A DNA stretch of 64,000 nt from Mytilus galloprovincialis (Eukaryota; Mollusca; Bivalvia; Mytilida; Mytilidae): the NCBI RefSeq assembly GCF_965363235.1, contig NC_134838.1, positions 1,493,001 to 1,557,000 on the forward strand, in the 5' to 3' direction. How positions within the stretch are numbered: the first letter of the stretch is position 1; each line of letters begins with the position of its first letter. Positions 57,601 to 64,000 of the stretch are shown here, in pieces. Both the position numbers and the translations under genes were made by a program. The notes beneath the pieces are model-generated. The model saw only the letters and a list, made by a program, of their open reading frames with translations, did no database searches and was not told the origin of the DNA.

Positions 57601-60600
57601 AGGGAATTAATTTTCACTCTTTTAACTTTTGAAAATCAAATCTATGGAATATACTGATTACATACATATGCACATGTACAACACAAACAGTTAGGTTAAT
57701 GTATTAGAAATCCAGGAATAGGAGATGATAAAACATTTTGTGGCTCATTTTTGATTTTATTTTCTAACTGTGGAGTGCTACCTTATGGCACATCAGAAAG
57801 CACAGAAATGCACTTTTTAAGATAAAATTTACCCCAAATCTTTAGTCTTTAATGTTCTTGTTTTAGTTCTGAAGGTAAAAAATCTGCTAGGAATGCAATT
57901 TATGTTTATTTTATTGTTTACTGTCCTTAGCAACCAAATATACACATTTTGGCACTTAGACATGTTGCGGTCTTAAATTTGTACTCCATTAGCTTCGCCA
58001 TTGTAACCAAAGATTGCGCTTTATATGATATCCTCAGAATGTATCGCTTCATATTTTTGAATGCGAATAAGTCAAATAAACATTTTTAGTAGGATTTTAT
58101 ATTATAATTTGGCATTAATTAGATTTAATGATGCCAGTACTGCTAGAAATTTATACCCTGCTTGAGAGCTTCTAAACCAAGGTTAGGTATGCTATTTACA
58201 GCAAAATTGACCTATAAGTGCTTTCAAATACCTAAAAATTGTACAATTTGTCCTCTTTTAAGGTAATTTTATGATTTTAAATAAGATAATGGGAAAAGTT
58301 TTAGAAATTTACCCCAAAAATGAGACAGACTTGAAGTTTTTCACTATGATCCAGCATTTATTTTTAAATCACTTTTTGTCGCGTTTCAACATCAACTGCT
58401 AACCTTCATAAAATCTTTATTACTGAACCAATTTTAAAAACTAAGGTACCATTTTCATCGTAACAGCTAGTAGAACACAGAAAATATAATAAAAATTGAG
58501 GCAGGAGGGGAAAAATTTTGCCTTAAGGTAGCACTCCACAGTTAGGTGTGTAGTTTCGCATTTTGGCCCCTGTGGATTTTTCAAATATGAGAGCTAGTGT
58601 GCAATAAAATTCATTTTTGGATAGCTGAGTATTAAAATAGCCTTTGTATTGGGTTTATATGAACATCAAGATTATGTAATGTATGTAATATAGGCTGTTT
58701 TCTGTATGACTGTCCGTATTTGCATGTCCCTACCATACATTGGTCCGGCAATTATTGTAATGTTTTTTTCCAACTTTTTATCGCACGAACTTTGTGATTG
58801 GATTTTACGAAAAAATGAGGCGAAAGACACCCATTTTTTATTTGATCACTAGGAAGATTTATGAAAACAGTTTCTAAAAAGGTATCACTCAAAGGCATTG
58901 AAATTCTAGTTTGATCCAAATTTTGGGGGGATATGTGACATGTCCACCCCCCTTTTTGCAATATTTTATGATAAATAAATGCAGAATGTTGCCATGGATA
59001 CACATAAAGGGAATTAATTTTCACTCTTTTAACTTTTGAAAATCAAATCTATGGAATATACTGATTACATACATATGCACATGTACAACACAAACAGTTA
59101 GGTTAATGTATTAGAAATCCAGGAATAGGAGATGATAAAACATTTTGTGGCTCATTTTTGATTTTATTTTCTAACTGTGGAGTGCTACCTTATGGCACAT
59201 CAGAAAGCACAGAAATGCACTTTTTAAGATAAAATTTACCCCAAATCTTTAGTCTTTAATGTTCTTGTTTTAGTTCTGAAGGTAAAAAATCTGCTAGGAA
59301 TGCAATTTATGTTTATTTTATTGTTTACTGTCCTTAGCAACCAAATATACACATTTTGGCACTTAGACATGTTGCGGTCTTAAATTTGTACTCCATTAGC
59401 TTCGCCATTGTAACCAAAGATTGCGCTTTATATGATATCCTCAGAATGTATCGCTTCATATTTTTGAATGCGAATAAGTCAAATAAACATTTTTAGTAGG
59501 ATTTTATATTATAATTTGGCATTAATTAGATTTAATGATGCCAGTACTGCTAGAAATTTATACCCTGCTTGAGAGCTTCTAAACCAAGGTTAGGTATGCT
59601 ATTTACAGCAAAATTGACCTATAAGTGCTTTCAAATACCTAAAAATTGTACAATTTGTCCTCTTTTAAGGTAATTTTATGATTTTAAATAAGATAATGGG
59701 AAAAGTTTTAGAAATTTACCCCAAAAATGAGACAGACTTGAAGTTTTTCACTATGATCCAGCATTTATTTTTAAATCACTTTTTGTCGCGTTTCAACATC
59801 AACTGCTAACCTTCATAAAATCTTTATTACTGAACCAATTTTAAAAACTAAGGTACCATTTTCATCGTAACAGCTAGTAGAACACAGAAAATATAATAAA
59901 AATTGAGGCAGGAGGGGAAAAATTTTGCCTTAAGGTAGCACTCCACAGTTAGGTGTGTAGTTTCGCATTTTGGCCCCTGTGGATTTTTCAAATATGAGAG
60001 CTAGTGTGCAATAAAATTCATTTTTGGATAGCTGAGTATTAAAATAGCCTTTGTATTGGGTTTATATGAACATCAAGATTATGTAATGTATGTAATATAG
60101 GCTGTTTTCTGTATGACTGTCCGTATTTGCATGTCCCTACCATACATTGGTCCGGCAATTATTGTAATGTTTTTTTCCAACTTTTTATCGCACGAACTTT
60201 GTGATTGGATTTTACGAAAAAATGAGGCGAAAGACACCCATTTTTTATTTGATCACTAGGAAGATTTATGAAAACAGTTTCTAAAAAGGTATCACTCAAA
60301 GGCATTGAAATTCTAGTTTGATCCAAATTTTGGGGGGATATGTGACATGTCCACCCCCCTTTTTGCAATATTTTATGATAAATAAATGCAGAATGTTGCC
60401 ATGGATACACATAAAGGGAATTAATTTTCACTCTTTTAACTTTTGAAAATCAAATCTATGGAATATACTGATTACATACATATGCACATGTACAACACAA
60501 ACAGTTAGGTTAATGTATTAGAAATCCAGGAATAGGAGATGATAAAACATTTTGTGGCTCATTTTTGATTTTATTTTCTAACTGTGGAGTGCTACCTTAT

Positions 60601-63600
60601 GGCACATCAGAAAGCACAGAAATGCACTTTTTAAGATAAAATTTACCCCAAATCTTTAGTCTTTAATGTTCTTGTTTTAGTTCTGAAGGTAAAAAATCTG
60701 CTAGGAATGCAATTTATGTTTATTTTATTGTTTACTGTCCTTAGCAACCAAATATACACATTTTGGCACTTAGACATGTTGCGGTCTTAAATTTGTACTC
60801 CATTAGCTTCGCCATTGTAACCAAAGATTGCGCTTTATATGATATCCTCAGAATGTATCGCTTCATATTTTTGAATGCGAATAAGTCAAATAAACATTTT
60901 TAGTAGGATTTTATATTATAATTTGGCATTAATTAGATTTAATGATGCCAGTACTGCTAGAAATTTATACCCTGCTTGAGAGCTTCTAAACCAAGGTTAG
61001 GTATGCTATTTACAGCAAAATTGACCTATAAGTGCTTTCAAATACCTAAAAATTGTACAATTTGTCCTCTTTTAAGGTAATTTTATGATTTTAAATAAGA
61101 TAATGGGAAAAGTTTTAGAAATTTACCCCAAAAATGAGACAGACTTGAAGTTTTTCACTATGATCCAGCATTTATTTTTAAATCACTTTTTGTCGCGTTT
61201 CAACATCAACTGCTAACCTTCATAAAATCTTTATTACTGAACCAATTTTAAAAACTAAGGTACCATTTTCATCGTAACAGCTAGTAGAACACAGAAAATA
61301 TAATAAAAATTGAGGCAGGAGGGGAAAAATTTTGCCTTAAGGTAGCACTCCACAGTTAGGTGTGTAGTTTCGCATTTTGGCCCCTGTGGATTTTTCAAAT
61401 ATGAGAGCTAGTGTGCAATAAAATTCATTTTTGGATAGCTGAGTATTAAAATAGCCTTTGTATTGGGTTTATATGAACATCAAGATTATGTAATGTATGT
61501 AATATAGGCTGTTTTCTGTATGACTGTCCGTATTTGCATGTCCCTACCATACATTGGTCCGGCAATTATTGTAATGTTTTTTTCCAACTTTTTATCGCAC
61601 GAACTTTGTGATTGGATTTTACGAAAAAATGAGGCGAAAGACACCCATTTTTTATTTGATCACTAGGAAGATTTATGAAAACAGTTTCTAAAAAGGTATC
61701 ACTCAAAGGCATTGAAATTCTAGTTTGATCCAAATTTTGGGGGGATATGTGACATGTCCACCCCCCTTTTTGCAATATTTTATGATAAATAAATGCAGAA
61801 TGTTGCCATGGATACACATAAAGGGAATTAATTTTCACTCTTTTAACTTTTGAAAATCAAATCTATGGAATATACTGATTACATACATATGCACATGTAC
61901 AACACAAACAGTTAGGTTAATGTATTAGAAATCCAGGAATAGGAGATGATAAAACATTTTGTGGCTCATTTTTGATTTTATTTTCTAACTGTGGAGTGCT
62001 ACCTTATGGCACATCAGAAAGCACAGAAATGCACTTTTTAAGATAAAATTTACCCCAAATCTTTAGTCTTTAATGTTCTTGTTTTAGTTCTGAAGGTAAA
62101 AAATCTGCTAGGAATGCAATTTATGTTTATTTTATTGTTTACTGTCCTTAGCAACCAAATATACACATTTTGGCACTTAGACATGTTGCGGTCTTAAATT
62201 TGTACTCCATTAGCTTCGCCATTGTAACCAAAGATTGCGCTTTATATGATATCCTCAGAATGTATCGCTTCATATTTTTGAATGCGAATAAGTCAAATAA
62301 ACATTTTTAGTAGGATTTTATATTATAATTTGGCATTAATTAGATTTAATGATGCCAGTACTGCTAGAAATTTATACCCTGCTTGAGAGCTTCTAAACCA
62401 AGGTTAGGTATGCTATTTACAGCAAAATTGACCTATAAGTGCTTTCAAATACCTAAAAATTGTACAATTTGTCCTCTTTTAAGGTAATTTTATGATTTTA
62501 AATAAGATAATGGGAAAAGTTTTAGAAATTTACCCCAAAAATGAGACAGACTTGAAGTTTTTCACTATGATCCAGCATTTATTTTTAAATCACTTTTTGT
62601 CGCGTTTCAACATCAACTGCTAACCTTCATAAAATCTTTATTACTGAACCAATTTTAAAAACTAAGGTACCATTTTCATCGTAACAGCTAGTAGAACACA
62701 GAAAATATAATAAAAATTGAGGCAGGAGGGGAAAAATTTTGCCTTAAGGTAGCACTCCACAGTTAGGTGTGTAGTTTCGCATTTTGGCCCCTGTGGATTT
62801 TTCAAATATGAGAGCTAGTGTGCAATAAAATTCATTTTTGGATAGCTGAGTATTAAAATAGCCTTTGTATTGGGTTTATATGAACATCAAGATTATGTAA
62901 TGTATGTAATATAGGCTGTTTTCTGTATGACTGTCCGTATTTGCATGTCCCTACCATACATTGGTCCGGCAATTATTGTAATGTTTTTTTCCAACTTTTT
63001 ATCGCACGAACTTTGTGATTGGATTTTACGAAAAAATGAGGCGAAAGACACCCATTTTTTATTTGATCACTAGGAAGATTTATGAAAACAGTTTCTAAAA
63101 AGGTATCACTCAAAGGCATTGAAATTCTAGTTTGATCCAAATTTTGGGGGGATATGTGACATGTCCACCCCCCTTTTTGCAATATTTTATGATAAATAAA
63201 TGCAGAATGTTGCCATGGATACACATAAAGGGAATTAATTTTCACTCTTTTAACTTTTGAAAATCAAATCTATGGAATATACTGATTACATACATATGCA
63301 CATGTACAACACAAACAGTTAGGTTAATGTATTAGAAATCCAGGAATAGGAGATGATAAAACATTTTGTGGCTCATTTTTGATTTTATTTTCTAACTGTG
63401 GAGTGCTACCTTATGGCACATCAGAAAGCACAGAAATGCACTTTTTAAGATAAAATTTACCCCAAATCTTTAGTCTTTAATGTTCTTGTTTTAGTTCTGA
63501 AGGTAAAAAATCTGCTAGGAATGCAATTTATGTTTATTTTATTGTTTACTGTCCTTAGCAACCAAATATACACATTTTGGCACTTAGACATGTTGCGGTC

Positions 63601-64000
63601 TTAAATTTGTACTCCATTAGCTTCGCCATTGTAACCAAAGATTGCGCTTTATATGATATCCTCAGAATGTATCGCTTCATATTTTTGAATGCGAATAAGT
63701 CAAATAAACATTTTTAGTAGGATTTTATATTATAATTTGGCATTAATTAGATTTAATGATGCCAGTACTGCTAGAAATTTATACCCTGCTTGAGAGCTTC
63801 TAAACCAAGGTTAGGTATGCTATTTACAGCAAAATTGACCTATAAGTGCTTTCAAATACCTAAAAATTGTACAATTTGTCCTCTTTTAAGGTAATTTTAT
63901 GATTTTAAATAAGATAATGGGAAAAGTTTTAGAAATTTACCCCAAAAATGAGACAGACTTGAAGTTTTTCACTATGATCCAGCATTTATTTTTAAATCAC
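48674..64000. repeat. Satellite array, 1,407-bp unit, about 10.9 copies (runs off the window)
   Basis: Units start (TTAA) at 48674, 50081, 51488, 52895, 54302, 55709, 57116, 58523, 59930, 61337 and 62744; the last is cut by the window end. Every landmark recurs at exactly 1,407 bp and I saw no differences between units. Each unit is a 663-bp MITE (after TTAA) plus a 744-bp spacer starting TTATGGCACATC and ending GGGGAAAAATTTTGCC. The array begins with the MITE; the sequence left of it (TTGGGTGATTACC) is not spacer. Confidence 0.97.
48678..49340. mobile_element. TTAA-type MITE forming half of each satellite unit (first copy)
   Basis: Perfect 19-bp TIRs: GGTAGCACTCCACAGTTAG at the left and its reverse complement at 49322-49340. 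Flanks are TTAA on the left and TTAT on the right. The interior holds a 90-codon minus-strand frame (48903-49175), repeated in all units, with no recognised domain and no sign that it is a gene. Terminal bases and target resemble the MITE at 24602-25192. The same element recurs every 1,407 bp to the window end. Confidence 0.85.

Noticed and set aside
1-64000. tRNA or rRNA genes
   Set aside because: I saw no convincing cloverleaf or rRNA stretch; SINE heads could contain decayed tRNA-like boxes, but I could not identify them reliably.

Overview
This is a eukaryotic, AT-rich genomic window. Its short exons with GT-AG introns, its dense interspersed repeats and its gene content point to an animal. 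Several dispersed repeats (for example at 3090-3260, 3655-4022, 13534-13685 and 28745-28965) look like families I remember as abundant in mussel (Mytilus) genomes, so a marine bivalve is the best guess; this is from memory and unchecked.

Two host genes can be rebuilt exon by exon with all phases closing. (1) A secreted C-type lectin with an N-terminal PAN/apple-like segment: + strand, 4 exons, 6194-10178, 240 aa. (2) A malate/L-lactate dehydrogenase of the Ldh_2 (type-2 malate dehydrogenase) family: + strand, 11 coding exons, 19378-32568, 388 aa, with AATAAA at 32646. A duplicated 36-codon segment ending in a stop (32823-33056, minus strand) may be the last exon of a convergent third gene.

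The rest is mobile and repetitive DNA. 1-6190: scattered SINE-like repeats, a foldback element with a 9-bp target duplication, minisatellites. 8170-8819: LINE 3' fragment inside a lectin intron. 10985-11235: decayed Penelope-like RT fragment. 11868-18850: a minus-strand LINE reverse transcriptase gene split by a four-level transposon nest (LINE > 13012-18234 > 13115-16594 > 15821-16375), with an identical target duplication at each DNA-transposon level. 19378-32568: the dehydrogenase, whose introns hold a 22-copy minisatellite made from the end of exon 5 plus its splice donor, a dead copy of exon 7, and several MITEs. 35153-47055: a second nest. The outer element has 9-bp target duplications and about 175-bp inverted repeats (Mutator-like). 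Inside it lies a unit with two near-identical 438-bp direct repeats and ATAA duplications. Inside its second repeat is an 8.3-kb LINE with an SGNH-hydrolase-like ORF, a double-zinc-finger ORF1 and an endonuclease/RT ORF2. 48674-64000 (window end): a satellite of 1,407-bp units, about 10.9 copies and apparently identical, each unit being a 663-bp TTAA-type MITE plus a 744-bp spacer.

The most notable points are the MITE-based satellite, the exon-plus-splice-donor minisatellite, the composite direct-repeat transposon, and the SGNH ORF of the LINE. All calls come from reading the sequence; no database search was run.
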